Part shown: one piece after another, positions 1 to 9,001 of the stretch
Layout of the letters: the number at the start of each line of letters is the position of its first letter
Numbering within the stretch: position 1 is the first letter of the stretch
Assembly: GCF_002887595.1 (NCBI RefSeq)
Contig: NZ_PEBU01000002.1
Coordinates: 372,001 to 436,000, forward strand
Direction: 5' to 3'
Origin: Bowmanella denitrificans
GTDB lineage: Bacteria > Pseudomonadota > Gammaproteobacteria > Enterobacterales > Alteromonadaceae
Length of the DNA: 64,000 bases
Translations under genes and position numbers: made by a program
Notes under the pieces: model-generated
Database searches by the model: none
What the model saw: the letters and a program-made list of their open reading frames with translations, nothing else
What the model was told of the DNA's origin: nothing

Positions 1-1
1 C

Positions 2-580
2 CCTAAGGTAAACTGGGCGTTTGGCACAGCCCTGGTGGTGGCATCAGCCATCGCCTTATGCAAAGGCATGAGCCTAGAGAACCTGCTGGATGGTTTTGGT
101 GATGGCCTAAAATCCGTGGTGGTCGCCTCGGTGGTTTTGATGCTGGCGATTACCATAGGGGGGATCAGTAAACAGATTGGGGGCGGACTGTATCTGATTG
201 ACTTATTGGGAGAAACAATACCCTTTTGGGCGCTGCCGGTGATTTTGCAATTGATTACTATGGTGATTGCATTCTCGACAGGTACCAGTTGGGGCACCTA
301 TGCCATTGCCTTTCCACTGGCGATGCCGCTGGCCTGGATGATTACCCAGGATCAACAATTAGCCAACCCCGAATTGTATATGGCCATCTGTTTTGCCACC
401 GTACTCAATGGCAGTGTTTATGGTGACCAATGCTCGCCAATTTCAGATTCTACTATACTCAGTTCCATGACCACAGGTTGCGATTTGATGGACCATGTCA
501 AGTCCCAGTTGTTTCCGGCTGGACTGGCTGCCAGCGCGGCAGCCTTGCTTTGGACCTGCGCGACATTCTTCGCCCTTTAA
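2..580 (+). CDS. NhaC-family Na+/H+ antiporter, C-terminal part (5' end outside window)
   Basis: The frame is open from the first bases of the window, so the gene is cut at its 5' end and only about 192 C-terminal residues are seen. They form several hydrophobic segments. A conserved stretch near the end, [15 protein letters not shown], is typical of NhaC-type and related ion-transporter families. Known members exchange Na+ for H+ (or malate/lactate with cations) across the inner membrane. The gene ends at a TAA and is followed closely by a hairpin terminator, so it is the last gene of its transcript. The exact substrate cannot be told from this fragment. Confidence 0.8.
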   Translation, partial: PKVNWAFGTALVVASAIALCKGMSLENLLDGFGDGLKSVVVASVVLMLAITIGGISKQIGGGLYLIDLLGETIPFWALPVILQLITMVIAFSTGTSWGTYAIAFPLAMPLAWMITQDQQLANPELYMAICFATVLNGSVYGDQCSPISDSTILSSMTTGCDLMDHVKSQLFPAGLAASAAALLWTCATFFAL

Positions 581-589
581 GTCTTTTGT

Positions 590-623
590 AACGGATACGC
601 TTTGATAGGTTTATCCGTTTTTT
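590..623 (+). terminator. Rho-independent terminator of the NhaC-family gene
   Basis: An 8-bp stem (AACGGATA at 590-597 pairing with TATCCGTT at 612-619) runs into a T tract at 618-623. It begins 10 bases after the stop codon. Confidence 0.7.
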
Positions 624-937
624 CAACTTGTTAAATATCGGTTCAGGTTATATGTTTGTATCGTTAGATGGGTGATTTCATGCGTTTATTGACGGAGATA
701 ATCCGTCTGGAAGCATAGTTTATGCCGCTTTCTTGATTGTTACTTTTCCTTAAGTTTTAGAAAGAGATAGCACAAGAAAAAACAAACAGGCAAGGAATCA
801 TCCAAACAACGCTCAATAATAAATCGCTATTTTGGTGTAGCAGTGCACCAGAGGCGATGCAACAACGGAACTGTGCATGATTTTCACCCTTGAGGTGAAA
901 GCAGCAAGTAAAAATAACAACAAGTTGGAGAAGGTTA
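624..937 (+). promoter_or_regulatory. Intergenic leader upstream of the first TonB receptor
   Basis: No gene is seen here. Two short perfect hairpins are visible: GACGGA/TCCGTC (691-707, 5-nt loop) and TTTCACC/GGTGAAA (882-900, 5-nt loop). The second lies about 26 bases before the Shine-Dalgarno of the receptor gene and does not cover it. No convincing promoter hexamers could be fixed. Their role, if any, is unknown. Confidence 0.35.
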
Positions 938-3526
938 ATGCCTACCCATATCAATAAGTTATCTAGAAGTATCAGGATTGCACTCACATCAGCAGCGACA
1001 GTGGTCACCACCTTTGGTGTTAACGCTCAGGATCAATCTCAGGGCGCAGATACCGACGCGCCGGTAGAAAAAATTGCTATTGTCGGTACCCGTGCAGCGC
1101 CCCGTTCGGTAGGGGATTCTGCGGTACCACTGGATATTGTCGGCGGTGACGATTTTGCCCGGCAAGGAGCTACGGACATCGACAAAATGATGATGTCGGC
1201 GGTCCCGTCTTTTACCGTAAACGAACAGCCGATCAATGATGCCTCTACCTTGGTTCGACCGGCTAACTTGCGAGGTCTGGCTTCTGACCAAACGCTGATT
1301 CTGGTCAATGGCAAACGTAAAAATCGCTCGGCTGTCATTACTTTCCTGGGCGGCAGTTTATCGGATGGTGCCCAGGGACCGGATATTTCCACTATTCCCG
1401 CCATTGCGCTGCGCCAGATAGAAGTGTTGCGAGACGGTGCTGCGGCACAGTACGGCTCAGATGCCATTGCCGGGGTGATTAACTTTTCACTGAAAAATGA
1501 CAGTGATGGTGGCCAGTTTGAGGCGCGCTACGGCTCTTATTACGAGGGCGACGGCGATATGATGCAGTACTCAGGCAATGTGGGGCTGCCGCTCACCGAT
1601 GATGGTTTTGCTAATCTGAGTTTTGAATACCGTGAAGCCGACCCCACCAGCCGCAGTATTCAGCGTCCCGATGCTGCCGCTATTGCTGATGCGGGTAACG
1701 AGTTTGTTGCTAATCCGGCACAAGTCTGGGGTAACCCGGAAATTAAATATGACTATAAGATGCTACTGAATACCGGATTGGATCTGGGCAATGACAAGGA
1801 AGCCTACATGTGGACATCCTGGTCTGAGCGGGAAGTTGAAGGTGGTTTTTACTATCGTCACCCTCATACCCGTGGCGGAGTCTATTCCAACGATGGTGGT
1901 GAAACACTGCTGGTGGGGGATTTGACCCCTAATGATGGTATTGATTGCCCTGTTGTACCTATTACTGCTAACGTCCTGACGTCAGCGGCTTATCAGCAGG
2001 TAGCAAATGACCCCAACTGCTGGGCATTCAATGAGATGTTCCCGGGTGGTTTTACTCCTAGTTTTGGTGGGGTGGTATTCGATGCTTCTATTGTGATGGG
2101 CACTAAGGGCGAGCTGTCCAATGGTATTATGTATGATGTCAGCGCCTCGTTTGCCCGCAGTGAAGTAGAGTTTTCCATTAGCAACACCGTCAACCCCTCG
2201 CTCGGCCCAGACACGCCTAATAGTTTCAGTCCTGGTCAATATAATCAGACCGAAAAAGGCTTGAACCTGGATCTGTCTTATCCGATGGAGGTAGACGGTT
2301 GGGACGAGCCAATTAATATAGCCGGTGGCTTGGAATGGCGGCGTGAGTCATTTGAGATTCAGCCTGGCAATCCGGCTTCCTATGAAGTGGGACTGTTAGC
2401 CTATGATCCTGCCACCGGGGAGTCCCAGGGTTTTGGCATTGGTTCAAATGGATTCCCTGGATTTAAACCCGAAGATGCTGGTACCTGGAGTCGTGGCAAC
2501 GTGGCCGCTTATGTGGATGTGGAAGCCTACCTGAGTGACAACTTTATGGTAGGGGTTGCAGCCCGTTATGAAGACTACACCGACTTTGGTTCCACTTTTA
2601 ACGGTAAGCTGGCAGCCAGATGGCAACTGAACGATGACTGGGCATTACGTGGCGCAGCCAGTACAGGTTTCCGTGCACCATCTGTTGGCCAGAGTAACGT
2701 ACGCAACGTGACCACCGCCTTTGTTGGTGGACGATTACAAGATCAGGCTACTTTACCACCCACACATCCTATTTCGTTGCAAAAAGGCGGTAAACAACTT
2801 GAGCCTGAAGAGTCTGTTAACCTGAGTTTTGGTTTGGTGGGTGAGTTTGACAATGGTCTGTATATGACGATTGATTATTTCAATATCAAAGTCACAGACC
2901 GGATTAGCCAGACTTCCAGCCTGACCTTAACGCCAGCAGATATCGAAGCATTATTGGCATTGGGGCAACGTGATGCTACCAGTTTCACCAGTATTCGTTA
3001 CTTTACCAATGACTTCGATACCCGCACGCAAGGGGTTGATTTGGTGATGAACTACAGTATGGACATGTTTGGTGGTGACACCAAGCTGTCGCTGGCTGCC
3101 AACTATACGGATACCGAAGTGTTAAATGTCGGCCCTGATGGAACCGTAGGGAACATTGGCGCCAACAAGGTTATGATGCTGGAGGATAACCTGCCTGATA
3201 CCCGCTTCAGTGTGACGGCCGATCATACCAACGGTGATTGGCGCTTCCTGGCAAGAATCAACTACTTTGGTGATTACTTCGAAGATCACGTGGATGATGG
3301 TACGCCGGATGCCAGAATTTACCCGGGAGCAGAGACCACGCTGGATGTGGAAATGGCCTATAACTTTACCGACAATTTGAGTGTGGTGGTTGGCGCCCAA
3401 AATGCCCTGGACAACACTCCGGACGATAACCCGTTAGCGGATTGGGTTGGCTCAGCTTACCCAACCACGGCACCTATGGGAATTAACGGTGGTTTCTACT
3501 ACATCAGAGGCATCTATAATTTCTAA
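938..3526 (+). CDS. TonB-dependent outer-membrane receptor (862 aa)
   Basis: This is an outer-membrane active-transport channel powered by TonB-ExbB-ExbD. An N-terminal signal peptide (about residues 1-30, ending near GVNA) is followed by a TonB-box-like segment (EKIAIVGTR). Next comes a plug domain (about 60-185) with the usual LVNGKRKNRS and RIEVLRDGAAAQYGSDAIAGVIN-like features, and then a long beta-barrel ending in a terminal phenylalanine. The ATG has a strong Shine-Dalgarno (GGAGAAGG at 927-934). It is a single-gene unit between two terminators, with no transport or enzyme partner beside it, so the ligand is unknown. It belongs to the general receptor type common in Alteromonadales that carries siderophores, oligosaccharides or peptides. 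Confidence 0.93.
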   Translation: MPTHINKLSRSIRIALTSAATVVTTFGVNAQDQSQGADTDAPVEKIAIVGTRAAPRSVGDSAVPLDIVGGDDFARQGATDIDKMMMSAVPSFTVNEQPINDASTLVRPANLRGLASDQTLILVNGKRKNRSAVITFLGGSLSDGAQGPDISTIPAIALRQIEVLRDGAAAQYGSDAIAGVINFSLKNDSDGGQFEARYGSYYEGDGDMMQYSGNVGLPLTDDGFANLSFEYREADPTSRSIQRPDAAAIADAGNEFVANPAQVWGNPEIKYDYKMLLNTGLDLGNDKEAYMWTSWSEREVEGGFYYRHPHTRGGVYSNDGGETLLVGDLTPNDGIDCPVVPITANVLTSAAYQQVANDPNCWAFNEMFPGGFTPSFGGVVFDASIVMGTKGELSNGIMYDVSASFARSEVEFSISNTVNPSLGPDTPNSFSPGQYNQTEKGLNLDLSYPMEVDGWDEPINIAGGLEWRRESFEIQPGNPASYEVGLLAYDPATGESQGFGIGSNGFPGFKPEDAGTWSRGNVAAYVDVEAYLSDNFMVGVAARYEDYTDFGSTFNGKLAARWQLNDDWALRGAASTGFRAPSVGQSNVRNVTTAFVGGRLQDQATLPPTHPISLQKGGKQLEPEESVNLSFGLVGEFDNGLYMTIDYFNIKVTDRISQTSSLTLTPADIEALLALGQRDATSFTSIRYFTNDFDTRTQGVDLVMNYSMDMFGGDTKLSLAANYTDTEVLNVGPDGTVGNIGANKVMMLEDNLPDTRFSVTADHTNGDWRFLARINYFGDYFEDHVDDGTPDARIYPGAETTLDVEMAYNFTDNLSVVVGAQNALDNTPDDNPLADWVGSAYPTTAPMGINGGFYYIRGIYNF

Positions 3527-3543
3527 CTTGTTAATTTAATCTC

Positions 3544-3567
3544 AGGCCGCTTAATGCGGCCTTTTTT
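3544..3567 (+). terminator. Rho-independent terminator
   Basis: A 7-bp stem, AGGCCGC/GCGGCCT, with a 5-nt loop and a following run of Ts lies 17 bases after the first receptor gene. Confidence 0.85.
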
Positions 3568-3686
3568 ATTCTCTGCTCATAAACTAAACATTCAATCTTG
3601 CCTAATTGGCATTCCTTAACTGGCTCTTCTAGCTTTAGATAGGGTCAATCGAGCAGTCAGGTTTATACAACTTGATGACATATTGA

Positions 3687-3706
3687 CCTATATAAAAATA
3701 TAGGAG
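3687..3706 (+). promoter_or_regulatory. AU-rich hairpin covering the Shine-Dalgarno of the second TonB receptor
   Basis: CCTATAT (3687-3693) and ATATAGG (3698-3704) form a perfect 7-bp inverted repeat around an AAAA loop. The right arm contains the first bases of the AGGAG ribosome-binding site (3702-3706) of the gene starting at 3714. If folded in the mRNA it would hide the ribosome-binding site. Being A/U-rich it would be only weakly stable, as in translational switches such as RNA thermometers. The structure is read directly from sequence; the function is inferred. Confidence 0.4.
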
Positions 3707-3713
3707 AAGCATC

Positions 3714-6122
3714 ATGGACACACTGATAAAACCCTTGGTCACCACTATTCGATATGCACTTTACGGCATGCTGACATTAGGTGGGACTCAGGCTATAGCG
3801 CAACAACAACAGAATCAGCAGGAACAGGAGGAGCAGGACGTAGAGGTGATTATGGTCACCGCCACCAAACGCGCCTCTACCTTGCAGGAAGTGCCGTTTT
3901 CCATTAATGCCCAATCCCAGGCGGATATTGAAAGGGCCGGGGCGACAAATTTAGAAGAGTTGTCCAGGAATGTGGCTGGGTTATCGATTCAGAATCTGGG
4001 GCCTGGCCAAAGTCAGGTGGCTATTCGCGGTGTATCCGCCGGGCAGGTGGTGCGTGACCAACCGGGGGTCAAGGAACAAGTGGGGGTATATCTGGATGAG
4101 AGTGTGATTTCACTATCACTGTTTACCCCGGATTTGGATCTTTATGATTTGAACCGGGTCGAGACCTTACGTGGCCCACAGGGCACCTTGTTTGGCTCAG
4201 GCTCTATTGGTGGCACTATCCGCTACATAACCAATCAACCTGAAGCAGATGAATTGACCGGCAGTCTGGAGCTTAACCTGAATACTCTGACCGACGGCGA
4301 TACCGGCGGGCATGTTAAAGGCATGGTGAATCTGCCGTTAGTGGATGACAAACTGGCCATGCGCGCGGTGGTTTATACAACAGAATATGCCGGGTTTATT
4401 GATGCACTGGGTGAAAATGGCAGTCGCAAACAGGATGTAAATGGTGGCAATCGCACCGGCGGGCGACTGGCTCTGACCTGGTGGGCGACTGACAATTTGA
4501 CCATCACCCCAAGGGTGGTATACCAGGAAATTGATGTAGATGGGTTTAACCGTCAGGAAGTCTTTAATCTGTTTGCCAATCCGTATACCACGACCCGTCC
4601 GGCCATACAGTTAGGCGAGCGGGAACAATACTTGCTGCTGGATGAAGGTTTTAAGGACGAAACACTGATTGCCGATATCACAGCAGAGTGGCAGTTAGAC
4701 AGTGTGGATATGACCTTTGTGTATAGCTACACCGACAGGGACATTCTGGTGAGTCGCGACGCCAGTGCGCTGTCCGGCAGTGTTAGCGTGGACCTGGGCT
4801 TCCCCGAGCAAGCAGTATTGTTGCCGTCGAACCTGCATGATCGCACAGAAGTTGAGCAGGACACCATGGAACTGCGGTTTAGTTCGAACACTGACCATGC
4901 ACTGCAGTGGCTGGCTGGGGTGTTTTACTCTGATACCCAACGTCAGTACAGTCAACGTTTGCCGACTCCCGGTTATGATGCTTTTACCGACGCTGTATTA
5001 GGCGAGGGGCAAGCCGCCGCTGCTGCAAATGGTTTTGGCCCGGATTCGCCGTATAACGCGGATTTACCCTACGACCTGACACAAAAATCGGTGTTTGGTG
5101 AGCTGACTTACGATGTAAACGATAAACTCAATCTGGTCCTTGGCAGTCGTTTTTACGATTATGAAGAAGAGCGGCGTTTTACCACCGGCGGGTTATTTTC
5201 AAACGCGGATGACCAGGTGGATGCCACCTCATCAGATGGTTTTACATCAAGGTTTATTGCCAATTATGAGCTAAACGAGACGGTGAATCTGAATGCGCAG
5301 ATATCGCAGGGCTTCCGTTTGGGGGGGGTCAATGACCCATTGAACGAAACACTTTGCCAGGGCTCAGATCTGCAAACTTTCGGCAGCTTTCAGAACTACG
5401 ATGATGAAAAGCTGGTTAACTATGAAGTGGGTATGAAGGCCAATGCCAGGCGCTGGAGCGCTAATATGGCTGTGTTCTACACTGATATCAGTGATTTGCA
5501 GGTGACATTGGATGCCGGCTCTTGTTCTTCGCGCATTTCCTTTAATGTGCCAGAGGCGCATACGGTTGGATTGGAATATGAACTCACCCGCCGTGCTACC
5601 GATAATCTGTTTGTCACCTTGTCTGGTAGTTTTGTAAAGGCCGAATTTGACTCCACCGTGCGTGACGGTGACGGCAATGTACTAGGCGGGGTAGAAGATG
5701 GCAATCGTCTGGCATCGGTGCCTGAGATTCAGTTTGCCCTGGCAGGCACCTATGACTTTGATACCGCCATATTGGGTGCCAATGACACATACCTTTCTGC
5801 ATCCTTTCAATATGTGGGTGACAGAATTACTCAGCCCAGTGATCAGGTGGCGGGGGCGGGCAACTTTGTGTCCGGCTTGCCCTTTGGTGGTGCCTCGGGT
5901 AATGAGCTGACGGCCTTGGATCTGGAACTGGATGCCTACAATACCCTGAATCTCAGCGCAGGTTTGGTTTACGATACCTGGGAAGCGGTGTTGTATATCA
6001 ATAATGTCACGGATGAAAATGCCAATCTGTCCTTTGACCGGGAGCGGGGAGGGCGTGCCAGGCTGGCGTATCGTACCAATCAGCCACGCACCTTTGGTGT
6101 CACTTTGCGGGCAAGGTTTTAA
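3714..6122 (+). CDS. TonB-dependent outer-membrane receptor (802 aa)
   Basis: An outer-membrane receptor with a signal peptide (about residues 1-29, ending near AIAQ), a Gln/Glu-rich linker, a TonB box (EVIMVTATKR) and a plug domain. The plug carries the pattern typical of FyuA/pesticin-type and related receptors: VAIRGVSAG, VGVYLDE, VETLRGPQGTLFGSGSIGGTIRYIT. A beta-barrel follows, ending in RARF with a C-terminal phenylalanine. AGGAG lies 8 bases before the ATG and is part of a hairpin (3687-3704). The gene stands alone between terminators. No catabolic or siderophore genes adjoin it, so the substrate is not inferable; an iron-chelate or oligosaccharide is possible. Confidence 0.93.
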   Translation: MDTLIKPLVTTIRYALYGMLTLGGTQAIAQQQQNQQEQEEQDVEVIMVTATKRASTLQEVPFSINAQSQADIERAGATNLEELSRNVAGLSIQNLGPGQSQVAIRGVSAGQVVRDQPGVKEQVGVYLDESVISLSLFTPDLDLYDLNRVETLRGPQGTLFGSGSIGGTIRYITNQPEADELTGSLELNLNTLTDGDTGGHVKGMVNLPLVDDKLAMRAVVYTTEYAGFIDALGENGSRKQDVNGGNRTGGRLALTWWATDNLTITPRVVYQEIDVDGFNRQEVFNLFANPYTTTRPAIQLGEREQYLLLDEGFKDETLIADITAEWQLDSVDMTFVYSYTDRDILVSRDASALSGSVSVDLGFPEQAVLLPSNLHDRTEVEQDTMELRFSSNTDHALQWLAGVFYSDTQRQYSQRLPTPGYDAFTDAVLGEGQAAAAANGFGPDSPYNADLPYDLTQKSVFGELTYDVNDKLNLVLGSRFYDYEEERRFTTGGLFSNADDQVDATSSDGFTSRFIANYELNETVNLNAQISQGFRLGGVNDPLNETLCQGSDLQTFGSFQNYDDEKLVNYEVGMKANARRWSANMAVFYTDISDLQVTLDAGSCSSRISFNVPEAHTVGLEYELTRRATDNLFVTLSGSFVKAEFDSTVRDGDGNVLGGVEDGNRLASVPEIQFALAGTYDFDTAILGANDTYLSASFQYVGDRITQPSDQVAGAGNFVSGLPFGGASGNELTALDLELDAYNTLNLSAGLVYDTWEAVLYINNVTDENANLSFDRERGGRARLAYRTNQPRTFGVTLRARF

Positions 6123-6170
6123 TCAGAATAGCCTGATGATAGGGCGATGATTCAAATCTAAACGCTGCAA

Positions 6171-6198
6171 AACAGGCCCGCTAACGGGGCCTGTTTTC
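6171..6198 (+). terminator. Rho-independent terminator
   Basis: A 9-bp stem, AACAGGCCC/GGGCCTGTT, with a 7-nt loop and a short T run lies 49 bases after the second receptor gene. Confidence 0.8.
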
Positions 6199-6261
6199 CT
6201 GCTGCAACATCGGGTTAATATTATTGTCAGTCAGCATTAAATCGTTGTGCGAGTGGTATTG

Positions 6262-6744
6262 ATGAAACAAGTGCTTTTATTACGCCATGCCAAATCCAGT
6301 TGGAAACATGTGGTGGACGATGAGTTTCGCCCTTTGAATGCCAGGGGTTACCGGGACGCGCCAGTGATGGCAGAAACCTTGCGAGGGCGGCTACCGGATA
6401 AGATTTTGTGTTCACCCTCGATTCGCACCTACAGCACTGCCATGTTTTATCTGCGTAACCGGGATATGCCACTCGAACTTCTGCATCTGGACTGGGCGCT
6501 TTATGAGGCCAGTGGTGACAGGTTGATGCGTTATCTACTGGCGCTGGATAACAGTTGGCAAAGTGTTTGGTTATTTGGCCATAACCCAGGTCTGAATGAA
6601 TTGGTGGAACTGGCTACAGGCCAAGCCGTAGACAATATTGTGACCGGTGCCAGAGTGCAGTTGCAATGGCCGGTGAAAGACTGGCAAGCATTGCAAGATG
6701 GCCAGGCCCGTTTAATAGGGATTGATGCTCCGCAAAAGCAATAG
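6262..6744 (+). CDS. sixA: SixA-type histidine phosphatase (160 aa)
   Basis: A member of the histidine phosphatase superfamily. The RHAKSSW motif at residues 8-14 supplies the phospho-accepting histidine (H9), and FGHNPGLNEL later supplies the second catalytic histidine. SixA in E. coli removes phosphate from histidine-phosphotransfer proteins (ArcB, and the nitrogen PTS protein NPr). The size fits SixA (about 160 residues). A GTG five codons earlier is possible, but the ATG at 6262 places the RH motif at the usual distance from the N terminus. It is monocistronic, followed by a strong terminator, and converges on the M2 peptidase gene. Confidence 0.82.
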   Translation: MKQVLLLRHAKSSWKHVVDDEFRPLNARGYRDAPVMAETLRGRLPDKILCSPSIRTYSTAMFYLRNRDMPLELLHLDWALYEASGDRLMRYLLALDNSWQSVWLFGHNPGLNELVELATGQAVDNIVTGARVQLQWPVKDWQALQDGQARLIGIDAPQKQ

Positions 6745-6752
6745 CTTAGAGG

Positions 6753-6784
6753 AGCAGGCAGCGCTATGCGCTGCCTGCTTTTTT
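6753..6784 (+). terminator. Strong Rho-independent terminator after sixA
   Basis: A perfect 12-bp stem, AGCAGGCAGCGC/GCGCTGCCTGCT, with a TAT loop is followed by TTTTTT. It lies between convergent genes; the T tract favours plus-strand use. Confidence 0.9.
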
Positions 6785-6791
6785 GACAAGC

Positions 6792-8636
6792 TTACCAGCC
6801 GCACTGACGGCCCTGGTTTTGCTGATCCAACCAGGTTTTCAACGGAGCAAAGTAATCAAGAATAGCTGTGGCGTCCATCTGGTTTGACCCCGTCATGGTT
6901 TGCAATGCTTCCTGCCAGGGTTTGCTCATACCCATTTCCAGCATATCATTCAGCGCTTTACCTGCTTCTTTGCTGCCGTAAATAGAGCAGCGATGCACAG
7001 GCCCCTGATCACCGGCAATTTCGCATAAGGCCTTATGGAACTGGAATTGCAGAATATGGGCCAGGAAGTAACGGGTATAAGGTGTATTGCCAGGTACGTG
7101 GTATTTTGCACCTGGATCAAAGGCATTAGCATCCCGCGCTACGGGTGCCATCACACCCTGATATTTTTCACGCAGTTCCCACCAGGCCTGGTTGTAATTT
7201 TCCGGTGTCACTTCCCCGGAAAATACCTTCCAGCGCCACTGATCCACCATCAGGCCAAAGGGCACAAACGCAATTTTATCCAGTGCCACCTGTAACAGCA
7301 TACCCAGGTCATTGGATTCATCCGGGATCTCATTGATTAAGCCAATTTGCTTGAGGTACTTGGGTGTAATAGACAAGGCAATCGTATCGCCAATGGCTTC
7401 ATGGAAGCCGTCGTTCGCGGAGCCGCGGTACAGCAAAGGTTGGTTTTTATAGGCACGCTGGTAAAAGTTATGTCCCAATTCATGGTGGATAACATTGAAC
7501 TCTTCACCGGTTTTCTGGATACACATTTTAATCCGTAGATCGTCTTTGTCATCCAGATCCCAGGCAGATGCATGGCAGATAACGTCTCTGTCCTGCGGCT
7601 TAACGAATTGCGAACGTTCCCAGAAAGTTTCAGGCAGGGGCTCAAATCCCAGCGAGGTAAAAAATGATTCGGCTTGCTTGACCATTTTTATTTCGTCATA
7701 GCCATGCTTTTTCAGTGCCGCCGTGACATCCGGCACCTGCATTTTCTGCTCAGGCTTAACTAAATCATAAATATTCCCCCAGCTTTGTGCCCACATATTT
7801 CCCAGCAAATGCGCGGGAATGGGCTTGTCCTGCGGAACAACGTCTGTGCCGTAGTAATCACCGAGCTTGGCGCGCACATGGCAGTGCAGTGCTTCATAGA
7901 AAGGTTTGACCTGTTCCCAGGTACGGTCCAGTTCTGCAGAAAAATCCTTGGCCGGCATATCATATTTGCCACGCCATAGTTCGCTGGTATCGGCAAAGCC
8001 CAGTTCTTTGGCGCCTTCATTGGCCAGTGTGACCATTTCTTCGTACAGGGGCTTCATAGGCACAGAGATTTGTCGCCACCCTTGCCAGATTTCCAGCAGC
8101 AACTCGTGATCCCGGCTTCTGGCCATCTTGGCGGTCATCTGCCCCAGATCCCAACATTCCCCGTCCTTACGACAGTACTCACCTTTGCCATACATCCCGT
8201 CCAGTTCCGAGGATATCTGCGACAAGCGCTCGGATTTCTCTGGCGCTGACGGAGGGGCAAGGACAAAGGAGTTAAGCAATAAGTCCAGTTGACGACGGGT
8301 ATTTGCATCCACCTCAACATGGTTGAATTTGGCTGCCTCCTTGGCCAGTTCGGCAGTGCGGACTGACAGTTTTTCACTCAGGTAGGCAGACACTGCGGCG
8401 GTATCCTGATTGATATAGGTGGCATAGGCCCAGGCAGCCTGAGAGGCAGGAAACTGCAGTTTTTCCATTTCAGCCTGGGCACTTTCGATAAAGTCCCTGG
8501 CGTCCTGCGCACTGGGGGGGGCGGCTTGTTCTACCTTGGCCGGGCTTTGGTTGCTAGCGGCCTGGTCTTGCTGACAGGCTGCCAGGCTCATAGAAAGTCC
8601 TACCATAATGGCAGACAGGGTAAGTTTATTTGGCAT
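6792..8636 (-). CDS. M2-family peptidyl-dipeptidase (ACE-like) lipoprotein (614 aa)
   Basis: A zinc metallopeptidase of family M2, relatives of angiotensin-converting enzyme that cleave dipeptides from peptide C termini. HELGH is at residues 385-389 and the third zinc ligand, E413 in GFHEAIGD, lies 28 residues after the first histidine, the same spacing as in ACE. The N terminus has a lipoprotein signal with the lipobox LAAC, so the enzyme is probably anchored in the envelope and degrades peptides in the periplasm. AAGGGAC just upstream of the ATG is the ribosome-binding site. The length matches bacterial M2 enzymes. It is a single gene facing sixA. Confidence 0.93.
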   Translation of the reverse strand: MPNKLTLSAIMVGLSMSLAACQQDQAASNQSPAKVEQAAPPSAQDARDFIESAQAEMEKLQFPASQAAWAYATYINQDTAAVSAYLSEKLSVRTAELAKEAAKFNHVEVDANTRRQLDLLLNSFVLAPPSAPEKSERLSQISSELDGMYGKGEYCRKDGECWDLGQMTAKMARSRDHELLLEIWQGWRQISVPMKPLYEEMVTLANEGAKELGFADTSELWRGKYDMPAKDFSAELDRTWEQVKPFYEALHCHVRAKLGDYYGTDVVPQDKPIPAHLLGNMWAQSWGNIYDLVKPEQKMQVPDVTAALKKHGYDEIKMVKQAESFFTSLGFEPLPETFWERSQFVKPQDRDVICHASAWDLDDKDDLRIKMCIQKTGEEFNVIHHELGHNFYQRAYKNQPLLYRGSANDGFHEAIGDTIALSITPKYLKQIGLINEIPDESNDLGMLLQVALDKIAFVPFGLMVDQWRWKVFSGEVTPENYNQAWWELREKYQGVMAPVARDANAFDPGAKYHVPGNTPYTRYFLAHILQFQFHKALCEIAGDQGPVHRCSIYGSKEAGKALNDMLEMGMSKPWQEALQTMTGSNQMDATAILDYFAPLKTWLDQQNQGRQCGW

Positions 8637-8777
8637 GATTGTCCCTTTTATTGTTCGTTGTTGGCCCGTTTATTCTTAATTGAATCGCTGGTTTTCGGGG
8701 TCTCTCCATTATAAGAGTTCGGCCAGGTAGAAGATACCCTGAGACACATTTAGCGGGAACAACATAGGAGCAGCTAA

Positions 8778-8819
8778 TAAAAAAGACCCGGTTTCAAAAA
8801 GCGCTAGTGAAATCGGGTC
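8778..8819 (-). terminator. Orphan minus-strand terminator hairpin upstream of the M2 peptidase
   Basis: Read on the minus strand, a 12-bp stem (GACCCGATTTCA / TGAAACCGGGTC, one G-U pair, 11-nt loop) is followed by TTTTTTATTA. It has the full form of an intrinsic terminator, but no minus-strand gene lies upstream of it. It would end a small RNA or attenuate a leader running into the peptidase gene 140 bases further on. Confidence 0.6.
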
Positions 8820-8970
8820 CAGGGAGAAGGGAAACAAAACTCTCATATACTCTGACTGTCAAAACCTAAGCAAGTTCCCAATTCGTCGCATTAAAAAATC
8901 TCTTTAAAAATCATGTGTCTGGAACACTGTAGCAACTAGTACTTGAAATTCCCCTGATTTAAACATAGAT

Positions 8971-8988
8971 TTCAAACTGTTGTTTGAA
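8971..8988 (+). promoter_or_regulatory. PsrA-box-like operator at the psrA start
   Basis: A perfect inverted repeat TTCAAAC-TGTT-GTTTGAA ends 13 bases before the psrA ATG. It matches the CAAAC-N4-GTTTG core described for PsrA of Pseudomonas and Shewanella, so psrA-fadE is probably auto-repressed. Another GTTTGA half-site follows at 8995-9000. Confidence 0.7.
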
Positions 8989-9001
8989 TTGGTTGTTTGA
9001 T

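Larger units (their letters stand above)
8637..9001. promoter_or_regulatory. Divergent region between the M2 peptidase and psrA
   Basis: No protein gene is seen. It holds the psrA promoter and operator at its right end. It also holds a minus-strand terminator-like hairpin (8778-8819) with a TTGACA hexamer upstream of it on the minus strand (8857-8862). That makes a short untranslated minus-strand transcript or an attenuated leader for the peptidase gene possible. Confidence 0.4.
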
